A stretch of DNA of 64,000 nt from Nematostella vectensis (GCF_932526225.1 NC_064038.1:7625070-7689069), one strand, 5' to 3'; positions 1 through 16,268 are shown, counted from the first letter of the stretch. Notes: generated from the letters alone by a model not told the origin. Program-made: numbers and translations.

Positions 1-3000
1 AACATGCTCATCTTCTCACAAATACTGCACATTGTCTAGCACTAAGTCAAACATGCTCCCCTTCTCACAAATAATGCATTGTGTAGCACTAAGTCAAACA
101 TGCTCCTCTTCTCACAAATACTGTATTGTCTAGCACTAAGTCAAACATGCTCCCCTTCTCACAAATACTGCACATTGTGTAGCACTAAGTCAAACATGCT
201 CCCTTTCTCACAAATACTGCATTGTGTAGCACTAAGTCAAACATGCTCCCCTTCTCACAAATAATGCATTGTGTAGCACTAAGTCAAACATGCTCCTCTT
301 CTCACAAATACTGCACATTGTGTAGCACTAAGTCAAACATGCTCCCCTTCTCACAAATACTGCACATTGTCTAGCACTAAGTCAAACATGCTCGCCTTCT
401 CACAAATACTGTATTGTCTAGCACTAAGTCAAACATGCTCCCCTTCTCACAAATACTGCATTGTGTAGCACCAAGTCAAACATGCTCCTCTTCTCACAAA
501 TACAGTACTTAATTGTGTAGCACTAAGTCAAACATGCTCCTCTTCTCACAAATACAGTACTTAATTGTGAAGCACTAAGTCAAACATGCTCCTCTTCTCA
601 CAAATACTGCACATTGTGTAGCACTAAGTCAAACATGCTCCCCTTCTCACAAATAATGCACATTGTGTAGCACTAAGTCAAACATGCTCCTCTTCTCACA
701 AATACTGCACATTGTGTAGCACTAAGTCAAACATGCTACTCTTCTCACAAATACTGCACATTGTGTAGCACTAAGTCAAACATGCTCCCCTTCTCACAAA
801 TACTGCATTGTGTAGCACTAAGTCAAACATGCTCATCTTCTCACAAATACTGCATTGTGTAGCACTAAGTCAAACATGCTCGCCTTCTCACAAATACTGC
901 ACATTGTGTAGCACTAAGTCAAACATGCTCCTCTTCTCACAAATACTGCACATTGTGTAGCACTAAGTCAAACATGCTACTCTTCTCACAAATACTGCAC
1001 ATTGTGTAGCACTAAGTCAAACATGCTCCTCTTCTCACAAATACTGCACATTGTGTAGCACTAAGTCAAACATGCTCGCCTTCTCACAAATACTGCACAT
1101 TGTGTAGCACTAAGTCAAACATGCTCCCCTTCTCACAAATACTGTATTGTGTAGCACTAAGTCAAACATGCTCCTCTTCTCACAAATACTGCATTGTGTA
1201 GCACTAAGTCAAACATGCTCCCCTTCTCACAAATACTGTATTGTGTAGCACTAAGTCAAACATGCTCATCTTCTCACAAATACTGCACATTGTGTAGCAC
1301 TAAGTCAAACATGCTCCTCTTCTCACAAATACTGCACATTGTGTAGCACCAAGTCAAACATGCTCATCTTCTCACAAATACTGCACATTGTGTAGCACTA
1401 AGTCAAACATGCTCCTCTTCTCACAAATACTGCACATTGTGTAGCACCAAGTCAAACATGCTCCCCTTTTCACAAATACTGCACATTGTGTAGCTCCAAG
1501 TCAAACATGCTCCCCTTCTCACAAATACTGCACATTGTGTAGCACCAAGTCAAACATGCTCCTCTTCTCACAAATACTGCACATTGTGTAGCACTAAGTC
1601 AAACATGCTCATCTTCTCACAAATACTGCACATTGTGTAGCACCAAGTCAAACATGCTCCCCTTCTCACAAATACTGCACATTGTGTAGCACCAAGTCAA
1701 ACATGCTCCTCTTCTCACAAATACTGCACATTGTGTAGCACTAAGTCAAACATGCTCCTCTTCTCACAAATACTGCATTGTGTAGTACTAAGTCAAACAT
1801 GCTCCTCTTCTCACAAATACTGCACATTGTGTAGCACTAAGTCAAACATGCTCCTCTTCTCACAAATACTGCATTGTGTAGCACTAAGTCAAACATGCTC
1901 ATCTTCTCACAAATACTGCACATTGTGTAGCACTAAGTCAAACATGCTCCCCTTCTCACAAATACTGCACATTGTGTAGCACTAAGTCAAACATGCTCCT
2001 CTTCTCACAAATACTGCATTGTGTAGCACTAAGTCAAACATGCTCATCTTCTCACAAATAATGCATTGTGTAGCACTAAGTCAAACATGCTCCTCTTCTC
2101 ACAAATAATGCATTGTGTAGCACTAAGTCAAACATGCTCCTCTTCTCAAAAATACTGCACATTGTGTAGCACTAAGTCAAACATGCTCCCCTTCTCACAA
2201 ATAATGCATTGTGTAGCACTAAGTCAAACATGCTCCCCTTCTCACAAATACTGTATTGTGTAGCACTAAGTCAAACATGCTCCTCTTCTCACAAATACTG
2301 CATTGTGTAGCACTAAGTCAAACATGCTCCCCTTCTCACAAATACTGCATTGTGTAGCACTAAGTCAAACATGCTCCCCTTCTCACAAATAATGCACATT
2401 GTGTAGCACTAAGTCAAACATGCTCCCCTTCTCACAAATACTGCACATTGTGTAGCACTAAATCAAACATGCTCCTCTTCTCACAAATAATGCACATTGT
2501 GTAGCACTAAGTCAAACATGCTCCCCTTCTCACAAATACTGTATTGTGTAGCACTAAGTCAAACATGCTCATCTTCTCACAAATACTGCACATTGTGTAG
2601 TACTAAGTCAAACATGCTCCTCTTCTCACAAATACTGTATTGTGTAGCACTAAGTCAAACATGCTCCCCTTCTCACAAATACTGCATTGTGTAGCACTAA
2701 GTCAAACATGCTCCCCTTCTCACAAATACTGCACATTGTGTAGCACTAAGTCAAACATGCTCCTCTTCTCAAAAATACTGCACATTGTGTAGCACTAAGT
2801 CAAACATGCTCCCCTTCTCACAAATACTGCACATTGTGTAGCACTAAGTCAAACATGCTCCCCTTCTCACAAATAATGCATTGTGTATCACTAAGTCAAA
2901 CATGCTCATCTTCTCACAAATACTGCATTGTGTAGCACTAAGTCAAACATGCTCATCTTCTCACAAATACTGCATTGTGTAGCACTAAGTCAAACATGCT

Positions 3001-5102
3001 CATCTTCTCACAAATACTGCATTGTGTAGCACTAAGTCAAACATGCTCCCCTTCTCACAAATACTGCATTGTGTAGTACTAAGTCAAACATGCTCCTCTT
3101 CTCACAAATACTGTATTGTGTAGCACTAAGTCAAACATGCTCCCCTTCTCACAAATACTGCATTGTGTAGCACTAAGTCAAACATGCTCCCCTTCTCACA
3201 AATACTGCATTGTGTAGCACCAAGTCAAACATGCTCCTCTTCTCACAAATAATGCACATTGTGTAGCACTAAGTCAAACATGCTCCCCTTCTCACAAATA
3301 CTGTATTGTGTAGCACTAAGTCAAACATGCTCCCCTTCTCACAAATACTGCATTGTGTAGCACCAAGTCAAACATGCTCCCCTTCTCACAAATACTGCAT
3401 TGTGTAGCACTAAGTCAAACATGCTCCCCTTCTCACAAATAATGCACATTGTGTAGCACTAAGTCAAACATGCTCCCCTTCTCACAAATACTGCACATTG
3501 TGTAGCACTAAGTCAAACATGCTCCTCTTCTCACAAATAATGCACATTGTGTAGCACTAAGTCAAACATGCTCCTCTTCTCACAAATACTGCACATTGTG
3601 TAGCACTAAGTCAAACATGCTCCTCTTCTCACAAATACTGCATTGTGTAGCACTAAGTCAAACATGCTCCCCTTCTCAAAAATACTGCACATTGTGTAGC
3701 ACTAAGTCAAACATGCTCCTCTTCTCACAAATAATGCACATTGTGTAGCACTAAGTCAAACATGCTCCCCTTCTCACAAATACTGCACATTGTGTAGCAC
3801 TAAGTCAAACATGCTCATCTTCTCACAAATACTGCACATTGTCTAGCACTAAGTCAAACATGCTCCCCTTCTCACAAATAATGCATTGTGTAGCACTAAG
3901 TCAAACATGCTCCTCTTCTCACAAATACTGTATTGTCTAGCACTAAGTCAAACATGCTCCCCTTCTCACAAATACTGCACATTGTGTAGCACTAAGTCAA
4001 ACATGCTCCCCTTCTCACAAATACTGCATTGTGTAGCACTAAGTCAAACATGCTCCCCTTCTCACAAATAATGCATTGTGTAGCACTAAGTCAAACATGC
4101 TCCTCTTCTCACAAATACTGCACATTGTGTAGCACTAAGTCAAACATGCTCCCCTTCTCACAAATACTGCACATTGTCTAGCACTAAGTCAAACATGCTC
4201 GCCTTCTCACAAATACTGTATTGTCTAGCACTAAGTCAAACATGCTCCCCTTCTCACAAATACTGTATTGTGTAGCACTAAGTCAAACATGCTCCCCTTC
4301 TCACAAATACTGTATTGTGTAGCACTAAGTCAAACATGCTCCTCTTCTCACAAATACTGCATTGTGTAGCACTAAGTCAAACATGCTCCTCTTCTCACAA
4401 ATACTGCATTGTGTAGCACTAAGTCAAACATGCTCATCTTCTCACAAATACTGCACATTGTGTAGCACTAAGTCAAACATGCTCCCCTTCTCACAAATAC
4501 TGCATTGTGTAGCACCAAGTCAAACATGCTCCTCTTCTCACAAATAATGCACATTGTGTAGCACTAAGTCAAACATGCTCCCCTTCTCACAAATACTGTA
4601 TTGTGTAGCACTAAGTCAAACATGCTCCCCTTCTCACAAATACTGCATTGTGTAGCACCAAGTCAAACATGCTCCCCTTCTCACAAATACTGCATTGTGT
4701 AGCACTAAGTCAAACATGCTCCCCTTCTCACAAATAATGCACATTGTGTAGCACTAAGTCAAACATGCTCCCCTTCTCACAAATACTGCACATTGTGTAG
4801 CACTAAGTCAAACATGCTCCTCTTCTCACAAATAATGCACATTGTGTAGCACTAAGTCAAACATGCTCCTCTTCTCACAAATACTGCACATTGTGTAGCA
4901 CTAAGTCAAACATGCTCCTCTTCTCACAAATACTGCATTGTGTAGCACTAAGTCAAACATGCTCCCCTTCTCAAAAATACTGCACATTGTGTAGCACTAA
5001 GTCAAACATGCTCCTCTTCTCACAAATAATGCACATTGTGTAGCACTAAGTCAAACATGCTCCCCTTCTCACAAATACTGCACATTGTGTAGCACTAAGT
5101 CA
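1..5102. repeat. Higher-order block 1 (5102 bp)
   Basis: The sequence from base 1 restarts at 5103, 11167 and 16269. This block matches 11167-16268 in every stretch compared. It contains a nested duplication of offset 1295 bp: about 3210-3886 matches about 4505-5181. Confidence 0.85.
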
Positions 5103-8100
5103 AACATGCTCATCTTCTCACAAATACTGCACATTGTCTAGCACTAAGTCAAACATGCTCCCCTTCTCACAAATAATGCATTGTGTAGCACTAAGTCAAA
5201 CATGCTCCTCTTCTCACAAATACTGTATTGTCTAGCACTAAGTCAAACATGCTCCCCTTCTCACAAATACTGCACATTGTGTAGCACTAAGTCAAACATG
5301 CTCCCTTTCTCACAAATACTGCATTGTGTAGCACTAAGTCAAACATGCTCCCCTTCTCACAAATAATGCATTGTGTAGCACTAAGTCAAACATGCTCCTC
5401 TTCTCACAAATACTGCACATTGTGTAGCACTAAGTCAAACATGCTCCCCTTCTCACAAATACTGCACATTGTCTAGCACTAAGTCAAACATGCTCGCCTT
5501 CTCACAAATACTGTATTGTCTAGCACTAAGTCAAACATGCTCCCCTTCTCACAAATACTGCATTGTGTAGCACCAAGTCAAACATGCTCCTCTTCTCACA
5601 AATACAGTACTTAATTGTGTAGCACTAAGTCAAACATGCTCCTCTTCTCACAAATACAGTACTTAATTGTGAAGCACTAAGTCAAACATGCTCCTCTTCT
5701 CACAAATACTGCACATTGTGTAGCACTAAGTCAAACATGCTCCCCTTCTCACAAATAATGCACATTGTGTAGCACTAAGTCAAACATGCTCCTCTTCTCA
5801 CAAATACTGCACATTGTGTAGCACTAAGTCAAACATGCTACTCTTCTCACAAATACTGCACATTGTGTAGCACTAAGTCAAACATGCTCCCCTTCTCACA
5901 AATACTGCATTGTGTAGCACTAAGTCAAACATGCTCATCTTCTCACAAATACTGCATTGTGTAGCACTAAGTCAAACATGCTCGCCTTCTCACAAATACT
6001 GCACATTGTGTAGCACTAAGTCAAACATGCTCCTCTTCTCACAAATACTGCACATTGTGTAGCACTAAGTCAAACATGCTACTCTTCTCACAAATACTGC
6101 ACATTGTGTAGCACTAAGTCAAACATGCTCCTCTTCTCACAAATACTGCACATTGTGTAGCACTAAGTCAAACATGCTCGCCTTCTCACAAATACTGCAC
6201 ATTGTGTAGCACTAAGTCAAACATGCTCCCCTTCTCACAAATACTGTATTGTGTAGCACTAAGTCAAACATGCTCCTCTTCTCACAAATACTGCATTGTG
6301 TAGCACTAAGTCAAACATGCTCCCCTTCTCACAAATACTGTATTGTGTAGCACTAAGTCAAACATGCTCATCTTCTCACAAATACTGCACATTGTGTAGC
6401 ACTAAGTCAAACATGCTCCTCTTCTCACAAATACTGCACATTGTGTAGCACCAAGTCAAACATGCTCATCTTCTCACAAATACTGCACATTGTGTAGCAC
6501 TAAGTCAAACATGCTCCTCTTCTCACAAATACTGCACATTGTGTAGCACCAAGTCAAACATGCTCCCCTTTTCACAAATACTGCACATTGTGTAGCTCCA
6601 AGTCAAACATGCTCCCCTTCTCACAAATACTGCACATTGTGTAGCACCAAGTCAAACATGCTCCTCTTCTCACAAATACTGCACATTGTGTAGCACTAAG
6701 TCAAACATGCTCATCTTCTCACAAATACTGCACATTGTGTAGCACCAAGTCAAACATGCTCCCCTTCTCACAAATACTGCACATTGTGTAGCACCAAGTC
6801 AAACATGCTCCTCTTCTCACAAATACTGCACATTGTGTAGCACTAAGTCAAACATGCTCCTCTTCTCACAAATACTGCATTGTGTAGTACTAAGTCAAAC
6901 ATGCTCCTCTTCTCACAAATACTGCACATTGTGTAGCACTAAGTCAAACATGCTCCTCTTCTCACAAATACTGCATTGTGTAGCACTAAGTCAAACATGC
7001 TCATCTTCTCACAAATACTGCACATTGTGTAGCACTAAGTCAAACATGCTCCCCTTCTCACAAATACTGCACATTGTGTAGCACTAAGTCAAACATGCTC
7101 CTCTTCTCACAAATACTGCATTGTGTAGCACTAAGTCAAACATGCTCATCTTCTCACAAATAATGCATTGTGTAGCACTAAGTCAAACATGCTCCTCTTC
7201 TCACAAATAATGCATTGTGTAGCACTAAGTCAAACATGCTCCTCTTCTCAAAAATACTGCACATTGTGTAGCACTAAGTCAAACATGCTCCCCTTCTCAC
7301 AAATAATGCATTGTGTAGCACTAAGTCAAACATGCTCCCCTTCTCACAAATACTGCATTGTGTAGCACTAAGTCAAACATGCTCCCCTTCTCACAAATAC
7401 TGCATTGTGTAGCACTAAGTCAAACATGCTCATCTTCTCACAAATACTGCACATTGTGTAGCACTAAGTCAAACATGCTCCTCTTCTCAAAAATACTGCA
7501 CATTGTGTAGCACTAAGTCAAACATGCTCATCTTCTCACAAATACTGCACATTGTGTAGCACTAAGTCAAACATGCTCCTCTTCTCACAAATACTGCACA
7601 TTGTGTAGCACTAAGTCAAACATGCTCCCCTTCTCACAAATAATGCATTGTGTAGCACTAAGTCAAACATGCTCCTCTTCTCACAAATACTGTATTGTCT
7701 AGCACTAAGTCAAACATGCTCCCCTTCTCACAAATACTGCATTGTGTAGCACCAAGTCAAACATGCTCCCCTTCTCACAAATACTGCATTGTGTAGCACT
7801 AAGTCAAACATGCTCCCCTTCTCACAAATAATGCACATTGTGTAGCACTAAGTCAAACATGCTCCCCTTCTCACAAATACTGCACATTGTGTAGCACTAA
7901 GTCAAACATGCTCCTCTTCTCACAAATAATGCACATTGTGTAGCACTAAGTCAAACATGCTCCTCTTCTCACAAATACTGCACATTGTGTAGCACTAAGT
8001 CAAACATGCTCCTCTTCTCACAAATACTGCATTGTGTAGCACTAAGTCAAACATGCTCCTCTTCTCACAAATACTGCACATTGTGTAGCACTAAGTCAAA

Positions 8101-11100
8101 CATGCTCCCCTTCTCACAAATACTGCACATTGTGTAGCACTAAGTCAAACATGCTCCCCTTCTCACAAATACTGCACATTGTGTAGCACTAAGTCAAACA
8201 TGCTCCTCTTCTCACAAATACTGTATTGTGTAGCACTAAGTCAAACATGCTCCTCTTCTCACAAATACTGTATTGTGTAGCACTAAGTCAAACATGCTCC
8301 CCTTCTCACAAATACTGTATTGTGTAGCACTAAGTCAAACATGCTCCTCTTCTCACAAATACTGCATTGTGTAGCACTAAGTCAAACATGCTCCCCTTCT
8401 CACAAATACTGCATTGTGTAGCACTAAGTCAAACATGCTCCCCTTCTCACAAATAATGCACATTGTGTAGCACTAAGTCAAACATGCTCCCCTTCTCACA
8501 AATACTGCACATTGTGTAGCACTAAATCAAACATGCTCCTCTTCTCACAAATAATGCACATTGTGTAGCACTAAGTCAAACATGCTCCCCTTCTCACAAA
8601 TACTGTATTGTGTAGCACTAAGTCAAACATGCTCATCTTCTCACAAATACTGCACATTGTGTAGTACTAAGTCAAACATGCTCCTCTTCTCACAAATACT
8701 GTATTGTGTAGCACTAAGTCAAACATGCTCCCCTTCTCACAAATACTGCATTGTGTAGCACTAAGTCAAACATGCTCCCCTTCTCACAAATACTGCACAT
8801 TGTGTAGCACTAAGTCAAACATGCTCCTCTTCTCAAAAATACTGCACATTGTGTAGCACTAAGTCAAACATGCTCCCCTTCTCACAAATACTGCACATTG
8901 TGTAGCACTAAGTCAAACATGCTCCCCTTCTCACAAATAATGCATTGTGTATCACTAAGTCAAACATGCTCATCTTCTCACAAATACTGCATTGTGTAGC
9001 ACTAAGTCAAACATGCTCATCTTCTCACAAATACTGCATTGTGTAGCACTAAGTCAAACATGCTCATCTTCTCACAAATACTGCATTGTGTAGCACTAAG
9101 TCAAACATGCTCCCCTTCTCACAAATACTGCATTGTGTAGTACTAAGTCAAACATGCTCCTCTTCTCACAAATACTGTATTGTGTAGCACTAAGTCAAAC
9201 ATGCTCCCCTTCTCACAAATACTGCATTGTGTAGCACTAAGTCAAACATGCTCCCCTTCTCACAAATACTGCATTGTGTAGCACCAAGTCAAACATGCTC
9301 CTCTTCTCACAAATAATGCACATTGTGTAGCACTAAGTCAAACATGCTCCCCTTCTCACAAATACTGTATTGTGTAGCACTAAGTCAAACATGCTCCCCT
9401 TCTCACAAATACTGCATTGTGTAGCACCAAGTCAAACATGCTCCCCTTCTCACAAATACTGCATTGTGTAGCACTAAGTCAAACATGCTCCCCTTCTCAC
9501 AAATAATGCACATTGTGTAGCACTAAGTCAAACATGCTCCCCTTCTCACAAATACTGCACATTGTGTAGCACTAAGTCAAACATGCTCCTCTTCTCACAA
9601 ATAATGCACATTGTGTAGCACTAAGTCAAACATGCTCCTCTTCTCACAAATACTGCACATTGTGTAGCACTAAGTCAAACATGCTCCTCTTCTCACAAAT
9701 ACTGCATTGTGTAGCACTAAGTCAAACATGCTCCCCTTCTCAAAAATACTGCACATTGTGTAGCACTAAGTCAAACATGCTCCTCTTCTCACAAATAATG
9801 CACATTGTGTAGCACTAAGTCAAACATGCTCCCCTTCTCACAAATACTGCACATTGTGTAGCACTAAGTCAAACATGCTCATCTTCTCACAAATACTGCA
9901 CATTGTCTAGCACTAAGTCAAACATGCTCCCCTTCTCACAAATAATGCATTGTGTAGCACTAAGTCAAACATGCTCCTCTTCTCACAAATACTGTATTGT
10001 CTAGCACTAAGTCAAACATGCTCCCCTTCTCACAAATACTGCACATTGTGTAGCACTAAGTCAAACATGCTCCCCTTCTCACAAATACTGCATTGTGTAG
10101 CACTAAGTCAAACATGCTCCCCTTCTCACAAATAATGCATTGTGTAGCACTAAGTCAAACATGCTCCTCTTCTCACAAATACTGCACATTGTGTAGCACT
10201 AAGTCAAACATGCTCCCCTTCTCACAAATACTGCACATTGTCTAGCACTAAGTCAAACATGCTCGCCTTCTCACAAATACTGTATTGTCTAGCACTAAGT
10301 CAAACATGCTCCCCTTCTCACAAATACTGTATTGTGTAGCACTAAGTCAAACATGCTCCCCTTCTCACAAATACTGTATTGTGTAGCACTAAGTCAAACA
10401 TGCTCCTCTTCTCACAAATACTGCATTGTGTAGCACTAAGTCAAACATGCTCCTCTTCTCACAAATACTGCATTGTGTAGCACTAAGTCAAACATGCTCA
10501 TCTTCTCACAAATACTGCACATTGTGTAGCACTAAGTCAAACATGCTCCCCTTCTCACAAATACTGCATTGTGTAGCACCAAGTCAAACATGCTCCTCTT
10601 CTCACAAATAATGCACATTGTGTAGCACTAAGTCAAACATGCTCCCCTTCTCACAAATACTGTATTGTGTAGCACTAAGTCAAACATGCTCCCCTTCTCA
10701 CAAATACTGCATTGTGTAGCACCAAGTCAAACATGCTCCCCTTCTCACAAATACTGCATTGTGTAGCACTAAGTCAAACATGCTCCCCTTCTCACAAATA
10801 ATGCACATTGTGTAGCACTAAGTCAAACATGCTCCCCTTCTCACAAATACTGCACATTGTGTAGCACTAAGTCAAACATGCTCCTCTTCTCACAAATAAT
10901 GCACATTGTGTAGCACTAAGTCAAACATGCTCCTCTTCTCACAAATACTGCACATTGTGTAGCACTAAGTCAAACATGCTCCTCTTCTCACAAATACTGC
11001 ATTGTGTAGCACTAAGTCAAACATGCTCCCCTTCTCAAAAATACTGCACATTGTGTAGCACTAAGTCAAACATGCTCCTCTTCTCACAAATAATGCACAT

Positions 11101-11166
11101 TGTGTAGCACTAAGTCAAACATGCTCCCCTTCTCACAAATACTGCACATTGTGTAGCACTAAGTCA
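5103..11166. repeat. Higher-order block 2 (6064 bp)
   Basis: Same as block 1 but with 962 bp of additional monomers at about 7353-8314. Alignment with block 1 switches from an offset of 5102 to 6064 there. The nested 1295-bp duplication is retained (9950 matches 11245). Confidence 0.85.
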
Positions 11167-14100
11167 AACATGCTCATCTTCTCACAAATACTGCACATTG
11201 TCTAGCACTAAGTCAAACATGCTCCCCTTCTCACAAATAATGCATTGTGTAGCACTAAGTCAAACATGCTCCTCTTCTCACAAATACTGTATTGTCTAGC
11301 ACTAAGTCAAACATGCTCCCCTTCTCACAAATACTGCACATTGTGTAGCACTAAGTCAAACATGCTCCCTTTCTCACAAATACTGCATTGTGTAGCACTA
11401 AGTCAAACATGCTCCCCTTCTCACAAATAATGCATTGTGTAGCACTAAGTCAAACATGCTCCTCTTCTCACAAATACTGCACATTGTGTAGCACTAAGTC
11501 AAACATGCTCCCCTTCTCACAAATACTGCACATTGTCTAGCACTAAGTCAAACATGCTCGCCTTCTCACAAATACTGTATTGTCTAGCACTAAGTCAAAC
11601 ATGCTCCCCTTCTCACAAATACTGCATTGTGTAGCACCAAGTCAAACATGCTCCTCTTCTCACAAATACAGTACTTAATTGTGTAGCACTAAGTCAAACA
11701 TGCTCCTCTTCTCACAAATACAGTACTTAATTGTGAAGCACTAAGTCAAACATGCTCCTCTTCTCACAAATACTGCACATTGTGTAGCACTAAGTCAAAC
11801 ATGCTCCCCTTCTCACAAATAATGCACATTGTGTAGCACTAAGTCAAACATGCTCCTCTTCTCACAAATACTGCACATTGTGTAGCACTAAGTCAAACAT
11901 GCTACTCTTCTCACAAATACTGCACATTGTGTAGCACTAAGTCAAACATGCTCCCCTTCTCACAAATACTGCATTGTGTAGCACTAAGTCAAACATGCTC
12001 ATCTTCTCACAAATACTGCATTGTGTAGCACTAAGTCAAACATGCTCGCCTTCTCACAAATACTGCACATTGTGTAGCACTAAGTCAAACATGCTCCTCT
12101 TCTCACAAATACTGCACATTGTGTAGCACTAAGTCAAACATGCTACTCTTCTCACAAATACTGCACATTGTGTAGCACTAAGTCAAACATGCTCCTCTTC
12201 TCACAAATACTGCACATTGTGTAGCACTAAGTCAAACATGCTCGCCTTCTCACAAATACTGCACATTGTGTAGCACTAAGTCAAACATGCTCCCCTTCTC
12301 ACAAATACTGTATTGTGTAGCACTAAGTCAAACATGCTCCTCTTCTCACAAATACTGCATTGTGTAGCACTAAGTCAAACATGCTCCCCTTCTCACAAAT
12401 ACTGTATTGTGTAGCACTAAGTCAAACATGCTCATCTTCTCACAAATACTGCACATTGTGTAGCACTAAGTCAAACATGCTCCTCTTCTCACAAATACTG
12501 CACATTGTGTAGCACCAAGTCAAACATGCTCATCTTCTCACAAATACTGCACATTGTGTAGCACTAAGTCAAACATGCTCCTCTTCTCACAAATACTGCA
12601 CATTGTGTAGCACCAAGTCAAACATGCTCCCCTTTTCACAAATACTGCACATTGTGTAGCTCCAAGTCAAACATGCTCCCCTTCTCACAAATACTGCACA
12701 TTGTGTAGCACCAAGTCAAACATGCTCCTCTTCTCACAAATACTGCACATTGTGTAGCACTAAGTCAAACATGCTCATCTTCTCACAAATACTGCACATT
12801 GTGTAGCACCAAGTCAAACATGCTCCCCTTCTCACAAATACTGCACATTGTGTAGCACCAAGTCAAACATGCTCCTCTTCTCACAAATACTGCACATTGT
12901 GTAGCACTAAGTCAAACATGCTCCTCTTCTCACAAATACTGCATTGTGTAGTACTAAGTCAAACATGCTCCTCTTCTCACAAATACTGCACATTGTGTAG
13001 CACTAAGTCAAACATGCTCCTCTTCTCACAAATACTGCATTGTGTAGCACTAAGTCAAACATGCTCATCTTCTCACAAATACTGCACATTGTGTAGCACT
13101 AAGTCAAACATGCTCCCCTTCTCACAAATACTGCACATTGTGTAGCACTAAGTCAAACATGCTCCTCTTCTCACAAATACTGCATTGTGTAGCACTAAGT
13201 CAAACATGCTCATCTTCTCACAAATAATGCATTGTGTAGCACTAAGTCAAACATGCTCCTCTTCTCACAAATAATGCATTGTGTAGCACTAAGTCAAACA
13301 TGCTCCTCTTCTCAAAAATACTGCACATTGTGTAGCACTAAGTCAAACATGCTCCCCTTCTCACAAATAATGCATTGTGTAGCACTAAGTCAAACATGCT
13401 CCCCTTCTCACAAATACTGTATTGTGTAGCACTAAGTCAAACATGCTCCTCTTCTCACAAATACTGCATTGTGTAGCACTAAGTCAAACATGCTCCCCTT
13501 CTCACAAATACTGCATTGTGTAGCACTAAGTCAAACATGCTCCCCTTCTCACAAATAATGCACATTGTGTAGCACTAAGTCAAACATGCTCCCCTTCTCA
13601 CAAATACTGCACATTGTGTAGCACTAAATCAAACATGCTCCTCTTCTCACAAATAATGCACATTGTGTAGCACTAAGTCAAACATGCTCCCCTTCTCACA
13701 AATACTGTATTGTGTAGCACTAAGTCAAACATGCTCATCTTCTCACAAATACTGCACATTGTGTAGTACTAAGTCAAACATGCTCCTCTTCTCACAAATA
13801 CTGTATTGTGTAGCACTAAGTCAAACATGCTCCCCTTCTCACAAATACTGCATTGTGTAGCACTAAGTCAAACATGCTCCCCTTCTCACAAATACTGCAC
13901 ATTGTGTAGCACTAAGTCAAACATGCTCCTCTTCTCAAAAATACTGCACATTGTGTAGCACTAAGTCAAACATGCTCCCCTTCTCACAAATACTGCACAT
14001 TGTGTAGCACTAAGTCAAACATGCTCCCCTTCTCACAAATAATGCATTGTGTATCACTAAGTCAAACATGCTCATCTTCTCACAAATACTGCATTGTGTA

Positions 14101-16268
14101 GCACTAAGTCAAACATGCTCATCTTCTCACAAATACTGCATTGTGTAGCACTAAGTCAAACATGCTCATCTTCTCACAAATACTGCATTGTGTAGCACTA
14201 AGTCAAACATGCTCCCCTTCTCACAAATACTGCATTGTGTAGTACTAAGTCAAACATGCTCCTCTTCTCACAAATACTGTATTGTGTAGCACTAAGTCAA
14301 ACATGCTCCCCTTCTCACAAATACTGCATTGTGTAGCACTAAGTCAAACATGCTCCCCTTCTCACAAATACTGCATTGTGTAGCACCAAGTCAAACATGC
14401 TCCTCTTCTCACAAATAATGCACATTGTGTAGCACTAAGTCAAACATGCTCCCCTTCTCACAAATACTGTATTGTGTAGCACTAAGTCAAACATGCTCCC
14501 CTTCTCACAAATACTGCATTGTGTAGCACCAAGTCAAACATGCTCCCCTTCTCACAAATACTGCATTGTGTAGCACTAAGTCAAACATGCTCCCCTTCTC
14601 ACAAATAATGCACATTGTGTAGCACTAAGTCAAACATGCTCCCCTTCTCACAAATACTGCACATTGTGTAGCACTAAGTCAAACATGCTCCTCTTCTCAC
14701 AAATAATGCACATTGTGTAGCACTAAGTCAAACATGCTCCTCTTCTCACAAATACTGCACATTGTGTAGCACTAAGTCAAACATGCTCCTCTTCTCACAA
14801 ATACTGCATTGTGTAGCACTAAGTCAAACATGCTCCCCTTCTCAAAAATACTGCACATTGTGTAGCACTAAGTCAAACATGCTCCTCTTCTCACAAATAA
14901 TGCACATTGTGTAGCACTAAGTCAAACATGCTCCCCTTCTCACAAATACTGCACATTGTGTAGCACTAAGTCAAACATGCTCATCTTCTCACAAATACTG
15001 CACATTGTCTAGCACTAAGTCAAACATGCTCCCCTTCTCACAAATAATGCATTGTGTAGCACTAAGTCAAACATGCTCCTCTTCTCACAAATACTGTATT
15101 GTCTAGCACTAAGTCAAACATGCTCCCCTTCTCACAAATACTGCACATTGTGTAGCACTAAGTCAAACATGCTCCCCTTCTCACAAATACTGCATTGTGT
15201 AGCACTAAGTCAAACATGCTCCCCTTCTCACAAATAATGCATTGTGTAGCACTAAGTCAAACATGCTCCTCTTCTCACAAATACTGCACATTGTGTAGCA
15301 CTAAGTCAAACATGCTCCCCTTCTCACAAATACTGCACATTGTCTAGCACTAAGTCAAACATGCTCGCCTTCTCACAAATACTGTATTGTCTAGCACTAA
15401 GTCAAACATGCTCCCCTTCTCACAAATACTGTATTGTGTAGCACTAAGTCAAACATGCTCCCCTTCTCACAAATACTGTATTGTGTAGCACTAAGTCAAA
15501 CATGCTCCTCTTCTCACAAATACTGCATTGTGTAGCACTAAGTCAAACATGCTCCTCTTCTCACAAATACTGCATTGTGTAGCACTAAGTCAAACATGCT
15601 CATCTTCTCACAAATACTGCACATTGTGTAGCACTAAGTCAAACATGCTCCCCTTCTCACAAATACTGCATTGTGTAGCACCAAGTCAAACATGCTCCTC
15701 TTCTCACAAATAATGCACATTGTGTAGCACTAAGTCAAACATGCTCCCCTTCTCACAAATACTGTATTGTGTAGCACTAAGTCAAACATGCTCCCCTTCT
15801 CACAAATACTGCATTGTGTAGCACCAAGTCAAACATGCTCCCCTTCTCACAAATACTGCATTGTGTAGCACTAAGTCAAACATGCTCCCCTTCTCACAAA
15901 TAATGCACATTGTGTAGCACTAAGTCAAACATGCTCCCCTTCTCACAAATACTGCACATTGTGTAGCACTAAGTCAAACATGCTCCTCTTCTCACAAATA
16001 ATGCACATTGTGTAGCACTAAGTCAAACATGCTCCTCTTCTCACAAATACTGCACATTGTGTAGCACTAAGTCAAACATGCTCCTCTTCTCACAAATACT
16101 GCATTGTGTAGCACTAAGTCAAACATGCTCCCCTTCTCAAAAATACTGCACATTGTGTAGCACTAAGTCAAACATGCTCCTCTTCTCACAAATAATGCAC
16201 ATTGTGTAGCACTAAGTCAAACATGCTCCCCTTCTCACAAATACTGCACATTGTGTAGCACTAAGTCA
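11167..16268. repeat. Higher-order block 3 (5102 bp)
   Basis: Repeats block 1 at an offset of 11166 bp, so long and short blocks alternate. Confidence 0.85.
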
